A stretch of DNA of 5,990 bases. Origin: Planctomycetota bacterium (GTDB taxonomy: Bacteria; Planctomycetota; Phycisphaerae; Phycisphaerales; UBA1924). A program made the position numbers and the translations under genes. The notes under the pieces were generated by a model, which saw only the letters and a program-made list of their open reading frames with translations, had not been told where the DNA came from and made no database searches. This document shows positions 1 to 5,684 of the stretch, in pieces; position 1 is the stretch's first letter; each line of letters starts with the position of its first letter. The stretch spans positions 1 to 5,990 of the forward strand of contig JAEYNG010000261.1 in NCBI GenBank assembly GCA_023412695.1, in the 5' to 3' direction.

Positions 1-912
1 GTGCAGGTGGCCAACGAGGCGGCGTCGGCGGCGGAGGGCCAGAAGAAGGCCGAGCAGGCCAAGCGTGTGGCGGTCGCGGCGTACGAGGCGCAGGCGATCA
101 CGGGCGAGGTGCAGGCCAAGCGCGACATGGAAGTGGCCGCGGCCCAGCGCGAGGCCGAGACCATCGCGGCGAAGAAGAAGGCCGAGCAGGAGCAGCGCAT
201 CCGGGTGGCGGAGGCGGAGGCGAGCGCGACGACAGGCGAGAACGCGGCGGCGGCGACGATCGCCGAGTCGAACGCGAAGCTCGCGGAGGTCCGCGCGGAC
301 GCGAAGCGGCGGTCGGACGTAGCCAGCGCGAAGGCGTCGGAGGCGATCCTGCTGGCGCAGCGCGACCAGGAGGTTGCGCGGCTGGCAAAGGACGAGATCG
401 CGCCGCAGGAGGTCGAGAAGAAGCGGATCGAGAGCGCCGCGTTGGCCGTGGCCGAGAAGCGGCGCATCGAGGCGCAGGGCGAGGCGGACGCGATCCTCGC
501 GAAGCACACGGCCGAGGCGGAGGGCACCCGGAAGGTGCTGGAAGCGAAGGCCGAGGGTTACCGCCGACTCATCGAGGCGTGCGGCAGCCAGCCGCAGGTC
601 GGCCCGACGCTGCTGCTCATCGAGCAGTTGCCCAAGCTGGTCGCCGAGCAGGTCAAGGCGATCCAGAACCTGAAGATTGACAAGATCACGGTGTGGGACT
701 CGGGGATGAACGCCGGCGGCCGCTCGACGACGGCGGACTTCCTGTCGGGGTTCGTGGGCTCGCTGCCCAAGCTTCACGAGCTTGCGCAGCAGGCCGGGAT
801 CGAGCTGCCCCACGCGCTGGGCCGGGTGACCGACCGCCGCGCCGATCCGCTGGATTCTGAACTTGGGTCGGCCAAGACGAACGGCGAGGCTGACGCGCAG
901 CACAGGAGCTAA
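1..912 (+). CDS. Flotillin-family protein, C-terminal part (5' end outside window)
   Basis: The reading frame is already open at base 1 and stops at TAA 910-912, so the first GTG is probably internal and the N-terminal membrane/SPFH domain is missing. The visible 303 residues begin with about 190 residues rich in Ala, Glu, Lys and Arg with repeated AEA/EAE patterns, the long coiled-coil stalk typical of flotillins. Then come GPTLLLIEQLPKLVAEQ (201-217), the family-typical NLKIDKITVWDSG (223-235), TADFLSGFVGSLP (244-256) and HELAQQAGIELP (259-270). This C-terminal arrangement fits the YqiK/FloT-like flotillins, which oligomerise at the inner face of the cytoplasmic membrane and organise membrane microdomains. 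The last 30 residues are polar and look disordered. A lipoprotein gene follows 29 bases downstream on the same strand, so the two may be co-transcribed. The family call is firm; a specific gene name is not justified because the N-terminus is unseen. Confidence 0.9.
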   Translation: MQVANEAASAAEGQKKAEQAKRVAVAAYEAQAITGEVQAKRDMEVAAAQREAETIAAKKKAEQEQRIRVAEAEASATTGENAAAATIAESNAKLAEVRADAKRRSDVASAKASEAILLAQRDQEVARLAKDEIAPQEVEKKRIESAALAVAEKRRIEAQGEADAILAKHTAEAEGTRKVLEAKAEGYRRLIEACGSQPQVGPTLLLIEQLPKLVAEQVKAIQNLKIDKITVWDSGMNAGGRSTTADFLSGFVGSLPKLHELAQQAGIELPHALGRVTDRRADPLDSELGSAKTNGEADAQHRS

Positions 913-926
913 ACTCCCCGACCACC

Positions 927-932
927 AAGGGG
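927..932 (+). promoter_or_regulatory. Ribosome binding site of the 200-aa lipoprotein gene
   Basis: AAGGGG ends 9 bases before the ATG at 942 and is the only purine-rich Shine-Dalgarno-like match in the 29-base gap. It supports the ATG at 942 as the start, as does the signal peptide that begins there. Confidence 0.6.
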
Positions 933-941
933 ACTCACTGC

Positions 942-1544
942 ATGCAACGCCTGCCCGCAATCGTTCCGCTCGCTCTGTGCGCGATGTGTGCGCTTGCGCT
1001 TCCCGGCTGCGTCGGCCACAACGTGATCAACCCGGTCGCCGAGGGCGAACGCGGGTTCAGCAACCCGAACTCGGACCCCATCCCGCCGCTGATGATCGAG
1101 TCGCTGCGGTGGGTGGCGACGCGCTACCCGCCCGAGGAGGCGGCCGAGTGGACCACCGGCGGTGCGCCGCTCCCCGATAGCGGCGCGGGCATCCCCGGGC
1201 CGCGGTTTGCAATCAATCTGCCGCAGGGTGTGAACGCGAACGTGTACAAGCGCGTGGCCGAGCTGGTGGGCTTCGGCGCGGTGCCGATGCAGGAGGGCAA
1301 CGAGTCGCTGCCAACGTACCACATCGCCCGCGTCTGGGTGCAGGGCGACGAGGCGAAGGTCGATGTCATCCGCCCGATCAAGGGCATGGCGACGGCGGTC
1401 GAGGGCGGCGGTTCGCGCCCGATGACCCAGCCGATCACCGTCCGGCTCCGCGGCGGGCTGAAGCCCTGGCACGTCACGAGCCACAATGTCTGGTCGTTCA
1501 ACTCGCTGCCCGTTCCGCCACTGTACTACATGCCGGAGCGGTAA
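942..1544 (+). CDS. Lipoprotein of unknown function, 200 aa
   Basis: The first 23 residues form a lipoprotein signal peptide: Arg3, a hydrophobic stretch (residues 6-20) and the lipobox LPGC with the lipidated cysteine at 23. The mature protein should therefore be about 178 residues long and anchored to a membrane on the outer side of the cytoplasmic membrane. I do not recognise an enzyme family. The mature part has a polar, Pro-rich beginning, a segment MIESLRWVATRYPP (51-64), then GPRFAINLPQGVNANVYKRV (86-105). A likely beta-rich stretch YHIARVWVQGDEAKVDVIRP (126-145) follows, and the C-terminus is rich in aromatics and prolines (WHVTSHNVWSFNSLPVPPLY, 176-195). The start is fixed by the signal peptide and an upstream AAGGGG. 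Its position just behind a flotillin gene suggests a membrane or envelope role, but that is inference. The stop codon lies inside a small hairpin at the convergent junction. Confidence 0.85.
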   Translation: MQRLPAIVPLALCAMCALALPGCVGHNVINPVAEGERGFSNPNSDPIPPLMIESLRWVATRYPPEEAAEWTTGGAPLPDSGAGIPGPRFAINLPQGVNANVYKRVAELVGFGAVPMQEGNESLPTYHIARVWVQGDEAKVDVIRPIKGMATAVEGGGSRPMTQPITVRLRGGLKPWHVTSHNVWSFNSLPVPPLYYMPER

Positions 1545-1551
1545 CGCTCCG
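1534..1551. terminator. Candidate bidirectional hairpin at a convergent gene junction
   Basis: CGGAGCG, loop GTAA, CGCTCCG forms a perfect 7-bp stem, mostly G-C pairs. CAT (1529-1531) and ATG (1554-1556) could add three outer pairs after a 2x2 mismatch. The loop is the last base of the final lipoprotein codon context plus the TAA stop, and in plus-strand RNA it is GUAA, a GNRA-type tetraloop. It sits where the plus-strand lipoprotein gene and the minus-strand operon end within 18 bases of each other. No T-tract follows on either strand, so it is not a classical intrinsic terminator; it could protect 3' ends or be incidental in GC-rich DNA. Confidence 0.35.
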
Positions 1552-1562
1552 CGATGCCGAAC

Positions 1563-1820
1563 TCAGCGGCTGACGACCTCGACGCGCGAGTTGCGGTCCA
1601 GGTTCAGGACCACGGTCTCGCCATCATCCTTGCGGAGCTCGAGCCGGTCGAGCCAGAGTTTGTTGTCCTGGGCATGGGCGTACCACGAGCCGGTCTTCTG
1701 CTGCTCGTACTTCACGACCGTGCCCTCGATGGTCGTAGCGAACGTTCCGCTCAACCGCGGCACCTGCTGGATGACGCGGACGCGCTGACCCGGGTTGAAC
1801 AGGACCTTCTCGGTGTTCAT
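1563..1820 (-). CDS. Small protein of unknown function, 85 aa
   Basis: ATG at 1820-1818 overlaps the stop of the upstream glycosyltransferase gene in the sequence ATGA, which indicates translational coupling and fixes this start; there is no clear Shine-Dalgarno sequence of its own. An upstream in-frame alternative would add 21 poorly structured residues. The 85 residues have no signal peptide or membrane segment. They alternate short hydrophobic strands with turns: LFNPGQRVRVIQQVPR (7-22), IEGTVVKYEQQKTGSWYAH (31-49), LWLDRLELRKDDGETVVLNL (55-74) and RVEVV (79-83). This pattern, with the GQRVRV and EGTVV strands, would suit a small SH3-like beta barrel, but that is inference. I do not recognise a named family; similar short proteins seem familiar from planctomycete genomes. 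It is the last gene of a four-gene unit and is probably cytoplasmic. Confidence 0.8.
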   Translation of the reverse strand: MNTEKVLFNPGQRVRVIQQVPRLSGTFATTIEGTVVKYEQQKTGSWYAHAQDNKLWLDRLELRKDDGETVVLNLDRNSRVEVVSR

Positions 1821-2728
1821 GGGTGCGAAGTGTACGCGTAAAGGTCGCACGCGGCGGTCAGGACAGCACCAGGCGAGAGCCAATCCAATGAGGCCGGCGA
1901 TTGTGGTGCCAGTATCCGCACCACTGGCCCGACCGGCGACCAGACCGCCGGGTCCGTCGGGCCGAAGAGGGCCAGCGTGGGCACGCCGAGCTGGGCGGCA
2001 AGGTGCGTGGGGCCGGTGTCCGCGCCGATGAACAGCCGGGCCGATGCGATGCGGGTGGCAAGATCGTCGAGGGCATCCGTGAACGCGCCGCCGAGCGAGG
2101 CGAACGCCGCACGTTCGTTTGCGTCGAAACGTTCATGTTCGACCTCGCCTGCGAGGAACGCGGTCTCGATGCCGCGGGTGCGGAAGTCCGCGGCGAGTTC
2201 CGACCATCTGGCCATCGGCCAGCGCTTGCCGGGCGAGCCCGCGCCGACGTGGCAGACCACCGGCCTGTGCGGGTTGTGCCTCGCGGCGACCTGCCCACGC
2301 TGCGTGACCTCTTCTTGCCTCCAGAGTTCGGCACGCGATGCGGAACCGGGTGCACCGATGCATTGGATGATTGCGTCGGGGAACTCGGCCCGGGCCGCGC
2401 GAATCCATTGCTGCCCCGCCGGTGTCGAATCGTCGCAGAGGAAGGTGATGACGCGGTTGGGCCGGTGTGCATCAGGACTCGTGTTCGTGTGCTCATCCGG
2501 TCCCGCCCACCAGCGCGAGAACCGCGGCTGGTCGATCCCGCCGGGCAGCGCGACAATGCGACCCGAAGGTGCGTCGAGCCACTTCGCGGCGAGCTTTCCC
2601 TTGCTGTCGTGCGCGACGGCCACGACTGTTGCGCCGCCGCGGGCGAGCGTACGCAACAGCGGCCAGACGAGCACCCAATCGCCGAGCGCGCCCGCGTGCA
2701 TCACCCAGATGGTGTCATGCGTGCTCAC
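1817..2728 (-). CDS. Glycosyltransferase family 9 (heptosyltransferase-like)
   Basis: The 303-aa product has the two Rossmann-like halves and motifs of GT9 (ADP-heptose:LPS heptosyltransferase-like) enzymes. The N-terminal acceptor-side motif is HAGALGDWVLVWPLLRTL (11-28), the start of the second half is CHVGAGSPGKRWPMARWSEL (159-178), and the donor-binding region is GADTGPTHLAAQLGVP (235-250) followed by ALFGPTDP (253-260). Length is slightly short of usual (about 330-350), and the middle (70-110) is poorly conserved in appearance. Such enzymes move a sugar from a nucleotide-activated donor to a lipid-linked or polysaccharide acceptor at the cytoplasmic membrane; the actual donor and acceptor here cannot be read from sequence. 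The start is GTG at 2728, overlapping the upstream stop in GTGA, with GAGG 8 bases upstream; the ATG at codon 10 would cut too close to the HAGALGD motif. It is the third gene of the minus-strand operon. Confidence 0.9.
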   Translation of the reverse strand: MSTHDTIWVMHAGALGDWVLVWPLLRTLARGGATVVAVAHDSKGKLAAKWLDAPSGRIVALPGGIDQPRFSRWWAGPDEHTNTSPDAHRPNRVITFLCDDSTPAGQQWIRAARAEFPDAIIQCIGAPGSASRAELWRQEEVTQRGQVAARHNPHRPVVCHVGAGSPGKRWPMARWSELAADFRTRGIETAFLAGEVEHERFDANERAAFASLGGAFTDALDDLATRIASARLFIGADTGPTHLAAQLGVPTLALFGPTDPAVWSPVGPVVRILAPQSPASLDWLSPGAVLTAACDLYAYTSHP

Positions 2729-4428
2729 TGCAACTGCCTCATGGCGATGCGCTCGGTGCGGAGAACGGATTGCACAGGCATCGAGAGTTCGGCGGCGGTC
2801 TGCTCGGCCGTTCGCGGCGGGCGTGTGTCCCAGCCGAGGCGGGCGATCAGCACCTCGCGTCCGCGGCCGCGGACAGTGTCGATCCGCTCACGCACCCCTG
2901 TCGGGGGCTCGAGCCAATCGACCCACGGCGCGAGCTGCCGCCAGACGTGATCGAGCCGCACGTTCGGGGCGGCACCGCGTGTCGCCGCACGGCCGGCATG
3001 TGCGCCGGCTTCTGGCGGGTGGAGTTCGAGCCATCGTGCGGCGGCCCGGTTCAACGCAAGGCCCGCCGGCGCGGCGAGGCGTCCGCCCTTGAACGGGTCG
3101 TGCCGATCGATCGCCTCGAACAACGCAAGCGAGAGCGCGTGCACAAGCTCCGCGGCGATCGCGCCCGCAAACGAAGTCAGCGGCTTCTCAAAGTGCGACT
3201 CAATGACGCGCAGCATGAGCCCGAGCTGCGATCGCACGAGCTCGGCCTTCAGCCGGGAGGCCCAGCGCAGACGCGTTTCGATCCAGTCGATGCCGCCCTC
3301 GCCGAGGACCTTGGGCGAGCGGCCGAGCCGCGAGATCTCGCCCGCGGCCTGGAATCTCAGCAGCAGGTACGCGGCGCTCAGTGCACGCTCGCGCGCGGCC
3401 GCGGGCTCGGTTTCCGCCGCTTGCTCAACAAGCTCCGGCACACTGTGCGGCGGCGGTCTGCCGAGCCCGCCGGTGACATTGCGGTCGGCGAGCAACTTCG
3501 CGGCCGCGCGTTCATCCGCGAAGTCCGCGCGGGCCGGGCCGGAGAGATCAAGCATCCGCAAGTGCTTGGCTCGCTCGGCGATGACCATGCGGTACACGCT
3601 CGCACGCGTGCGAACCGTTGCTGGCGCAAGTTCTTTCGCCCGTCCCCCGCGACGGAATGTTTTCACTATTTCAGCGCGACCTTTCACGCCCAGCGTCGGG
3701 CGCACGCCGAAACACGGTTCCGGAAGAGACTGATCGACGTCAAGCACCGCGCGCCGCACTGCTCCCGCCGAGCGCCCAAAGCGCTTGCCGAGATGTGCCG
3801 CGATACGAGACAGCGACCACCCAAGACGCTCGTGGTAGCGTGCCGCGCGCCGGTGCAGCTTTGCGCCAAAGGTGTTATCAATGCGAGAGAACCCCTTGGC
3901 CGCGGAAAGCACGTCCCCGTGCGCACGCTCGAACGCCTCGACCGCGCGGCGGTCGAACAGCGTGCGGTGCGGTGGCTCGCGCTTCCCCGGCGTGCGGGCC
4001 ACCTTCACGCGACGCGAGTACAGCCCCAGCGCTCGGTACCGCTCGATCGTCTGTCGCGAGACAGACCATCGCACGCAGAGTTGATCGAGCGTCAGCCACC
4101 GGCTCGGTTCCGCTTCAAGAAGCACATCCTCTCGATCACCCGCGGCTGCGCTCAGCACGTGGATAAACGACGCAAGGTCACGTTGCAGCGATGCGCCGTC
4201 GATTGTCCCTTCGAACGCCTTGGCGGCCTGCTCGGTTCGATAGCCCGTGATGCGGAACACGACCCACTCGACGGGCCAGCTTCTCGCCGCGTCCTGCTCG
4301 GTGATCAGTTGCAGCGCAAGTTCCTCGGCCCGATCGAGCTGCCGACGCGAAGCCTCGGCGGGCTGGAAGCGCAGCTGCCGCGCGAGCTCTCTGAACGCCG
4401 CGGTCTTCGGCTCGGGCAGACGCGCCAT
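2725..4428 (-). CDS. Divergent sigma-70-like protein with three N-terminal helix-turn-helix segments
   Basis: The product is 567 aa. The C-terminus resembles sigma region 4: REVLIARLGWDTRPPRTAEQ (524-543), then AAELSMPVQSVLRTERIAMR (545-564), matching the usual pattern of a hydrophobic helix, a G-D-PRT turn and a helix-turn-helix. Residues 393-465 resemble sigma region 2: LKAELVRSQLGLMLRVIES (393-411), then FEAIDRHDPFKGGR (437-450) and GLALNRAAARW (456-466), equivalent to the core-binding FDP-x-x-G segment. A 45-residue linker rich in Ala, Pro and His replaces a recognisable region 3. Further upstream are three helix-turn-helix-like segments: a MerR-style one, WLTLDQLCVRWSVSRQTIER (111-130) with LFDRRAVEAF (157-166); SLSRIAAHLGKRFGRSAGAV (205-224); and about 250-285, ending in TRASVYRMVIAERAKHL. 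It probably binds DNA and may direct RNA polymerase as a non-canonical sigma factor. ATG 4428 is chosen because the protein-like sequence MARLPEPKTAAF starts there, 22 bases after the cysE stop; the Shine-Dalgarno match is weak. A non-sigma regulator is the main alternative. Confidence 0.82.
   Translation of the reverse strand: MARLPEPKTAAFRELARQLRFQPAEASRRQLDRAEELALQLITEQDAARSWPVEWVVFRITGYRTEQAAKAFEGTIDGASLQRDLASFIHVLSAAAGDREDVLLEAEPSRWLTLDQLCVRWSVSRQTIERYRALGLYSRRVKVARTPGKREPPHRTLFDRRAVEAFERAHGDVLSAAKGFSRIDNTFGAKLHRRAARYHERLGWSLSRIAAHLGKRFGRSAGAVRRAVLDVDQSLPEPCFGVRPTLGVKGRAEIVKTFRRGGRAKELAPATVRTRASVYRMVIAERAKHLRMLDLSGPARADFADERAAAKLLADRNVTGGLGRPPPHSVPELVEQAAETEPAAARERALSAAYLLLRFQAAGEISRLGRSPKVLGEGGIDWIETRLRWASRLKAELVRSQLGLMLRVIESHFEKPLTSFAGAIAAELVHALSLALFEAIDRHDPFKGGRLAAPAGLALNRAAARWLELHPPEAGAHAGRAATRGAAPNVRLDHVWRQLAPWVDWLEPPTGVRERIDTVRGRGREVLIARLGWDTRPPRTAEQTAAELSMPVQSVLRTERIAMRQLQ
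2737..2740 (-). promoter_or_regulatory. Ribosome binding site deciding the GTG start of the glycosyltransferase
   Basis: On the minus strand GAGG (2740 to 2737) lies 8 bases before the GTG at 2728, inside the end of the sigma-like gene. Together with the GTGA stop/start overlap it favours GTG 2728 over the later ATG. Confidence 0.55.
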
Positions 4429-4450
4429 GGTTGAAGCGTACCGCCGGTGT

Positions 4451-5482
4451 TCAGATCCCTGCGCCGTCGCCCAGCCAGTCGATGCTCGCCGCGACCGGTT
4501 TGGCCGCCGCGCGTTCCTTCGGCTTGGCGGCGGCGTTGGGGCGGAGCGTGAGGTCCGCCCGCGGCTGCTGCACGACGTGGCCCGGCGGGACAGACGACGT
4601 GACAAACACACCGCCGGCGATCACGCAGTCATCTCCGATTACCGTGTCGCCGCCGAGGATGACTGCGCCCGCGTAGATGTTCACCCGGTCACCGATCGTC
4701 GGATGACGTTTGATGCCGCGGATCGCGCGGCCACGTTCGTCCTTGGGGAAAGATCTCGCCCCGAGCGTGACACCCTGGTACACCTTGACCAGCTTGCCGA
4801 TGACGCTCGTCTCGCCGATCACCGTCCCCGAGCCGTGATCAATGAAGAACGACTCGCCGATCTTGGCGCCGGGGTGGATATCAATGCCCGTCCTCGAGTG
4901 CGCCTGCTCGGCGATCAATCGCGGCAGGATGGGCACGCCCATCTCGTACAGCTCATGGGCGATCCGATGGGAAAAAATTGCGTCCATCCCCGGGTAGCAG
5001 AGAAGGATCTCGTCCGTATGTTCAGCGGCGGGGTCGCCGTCATACGCCGCCTGCACGTCCAGCGCGAGCATCTCACGGACGGCCGACAGACGCGTAAAGA
5101 ACGTCTGGACAACTGATTCAGGAGTTACCCTTGAGCTGGCCGGGCCGCTCGAGGACTTGGTCGCGTACCGGAGGACGCTGGCGACCTCTTCCCGTAGGAT
5201 GGCCGTGGCCGCGCCGACCAGTTGCTCGATGTGGCCAGCCAAGGCCGATTCCGGTACCGGCTCCGGGTCGAAGAATCCGGGGAAGACGATACGACGCACG
5301 GATTCAACGAAATCCCTTATTCTGGTGAGATCGGCAACCCGGAGACTTGCAGGTTCAGTACTATCGTGGCCGTCATCGCACTTCAGGCGGATGAGCTCCG
5401 ATGCGTGAATTGAGCGGAGCAGCCCCTGAGTTGCCGAAAGAAGGTCCGCATCCAACGCGTTGGAAGGCCCGTATGGGGTCAT
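4451..5482 (-). CDS. cysE: Serine O-acetyltransferase
   Basis: The 343-aa enzyme transfers acetyl from acetyl-CoA to L-serine, giving O-acetylserine for cysteine synthesis in the cytoplasm. A helical N-terminal part (about 1-190) is followed by a left-handed beta-helix of hexapeptide repeats (about 199-300). By eye against E. coli CysE, the catalytic residues are present: Asp-Pro 150-151, DIHPGAKIG (201-209), DHGSGTVIGET (215-225, with the Asp-His pair) and the second His in KRHPTIGD (258-265). The insertion SFPKDERGRAIRGI (244-257) before that His matches the longer, Bacteroides/Entamoeba-like type. The very C-terminus, GDGAGI, resembles the Ile-ending tail by which E. coli CysE docks into cysteine synthase. 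ATG 5482 is preferred over an upstream TTG (5503) because it is ATG, although neither has a clear Shine-Dalgarno sequence. It is the first gene of the minus-strand operon and is divergent from a small lipoprotein gene. Confidence 0.93.
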   Translation of the reverse strand: MTPYGPSNALDADLLSATQGLLRSIHASELIRLKCDDGHDSTEPASLRVADLTRIRDFVESVRRIVFPGFFDPEPVPESALAGHIEQLVGAATAILREEVASVLRYATKSSSGPASSRVTPESVVQTFFTRLSAVREMLALDVQAAYDGDPAAEHTDEILLCYPGMDAIFSHRIAHELYEMGVPILPRLIAEQAHSRTGIDIHPGAKIGESFFIDHGSGTVIGETSVIGKLVKVYQGVTLGARSFPKDERGRAIRGIKRHPTIGDRVNIYAGAVILGGDTVIGDDCVIAGGVFVTSSVPPGHVVQQPRADLTLRPNAAAKPKERAAAKPVAASIDWLGDGAGI

Positions 5483-5521
5483 GTTGAACTCGGATCGGTG
5501 CAAGGGGAGGAGACCGTCAAC

Positions 5522-5563
5522 CGGCCGGAACGCCTGGTACGTACGGTATCGACTCCCCGGCCG
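5522..5563. repeat. Inverted repeat in the divergent promoter region
   Basis: CGGCCGG (5522-5528) and CCGGCCG (5557-5563) are exact 7-bp inverted copies separated by 28 bases. The spacer contains the perfect palindrome GTACGTAC (5537-5544) next to the candidate cysE -10 element. This could be an operator or a leader hairpin; short GC-only arms can also arise by chance here. Confidence 0.3.
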
Positions 5564-5573
5564 AAAGGCTCAA
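5545..5573 (-). promoter_or_regulatory. Candidate promoter of the cysE operon
   Basis: On the minus strand TTGAGC (5573-5568), 17 bases, then GATACC (5550-5545) gives 4/6 and 3/6 matches to the sigma-70 consensus. It would leave a leader of roughly 55 bases before the ATG. The match is weak, and Planctomycetota promoters are poorly defined, so this is only the best candidate I can see. Confidence 0.25.
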
Positions 5574-5630
5574 GGTGGCGGAAACGGGCTCCGGGCGAGT
5601 CGCGGAGGCGTAGCAAGGGGGGGTGGGGGG

Positions 5631-5659
5631 TTGACGATCGCGGCCGGGTCCGGTACAAC
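5631..5659 (+). promoter_or_regulatory. Promoter of the 92-aa lipoprotein gene
   Basis: TTGACG (5631-5636), a 17-base spacer and TACAAC (5654-5659) match the sigma-70 consensus at 5/6 and 4/6 with ideal spacing. Transcription would begin near 5666, leaving a leader of only about 20 bases that holds the AGGAG ribosome binding site. A G7-T-G6 run (5617-5630) abuts the -35 element. Confidence 0.65.
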
Positions 5660-5673
5660 CTTGCCCGCACATC

Positions 5674-5678
5674 AGGAG
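5674..5678 (+). promoter_or_regulatory. Ribosome binding site of the 92-aa lipoprotein gene
   Basis: AGGAG ends 6 bases before the ATG at 5685. It is the strongest Shine-Dalgarno sequence in the window and fixes this start. Confidence 0.75.
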
Positions 5679-5684
5679 TGATCC

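Noticed and set aside
1821..1883. N-terminal extension of 21 residues on the 85-aa gene
   Set aside because: It lies inside the glycosyltransferase gene and the ATGA overlap at 1817-1820 gives a better start.
1901..3092. Two overlapping plus-strand open frames of 349 and 371 codons
   Set aside because: Both are opposite the GT9 gene and the end of the sigma-like gene and have low-complexity, motif-free translations.
2467..4434. Long open frame of 655 codons on the plus strand
   Set aside because: It lies antisense to the sigma-like gene and glycosyltransferase, is dominated by Arg, Ala and Pro with no domain motif, and is a typical by-product of GC-rich codon usage on the other strand.
4429..4611. 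N-terminal extension of 61 residues on the sigma-like gene
   Set aside because: It overlaps the end of cysE and is an Arg/Ser-rich sequence unlike the rest of the protein; the ATG at 4428 follows the cysE stop by 22 bases.
4247..5116. Open frame of 289 codons on the plus strand
   Set aside because: It is antisense to cysE, whose catalytic motifs are clear, and its own sequence shows no family features.
5483..5503. TTG start of cysE seven codons upstream
   Set aside because: TTG has no ribosome binding site and the ATG at 5482 is the more usual start; the choice is not certain.
5515..5520. TTGACG on the minus strand as a cysE -35 element
   Set aside because: At 17 bases the matching -10 would be CGATCC, a poor match, and the leader would be only a few bases long.
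5617..5630. Three-layer intramolecular G-quadruplex
   Set aside because: The G7-T-G6 run is 14 bases, one short of the minimum for four GGG blocks with single-base loops.
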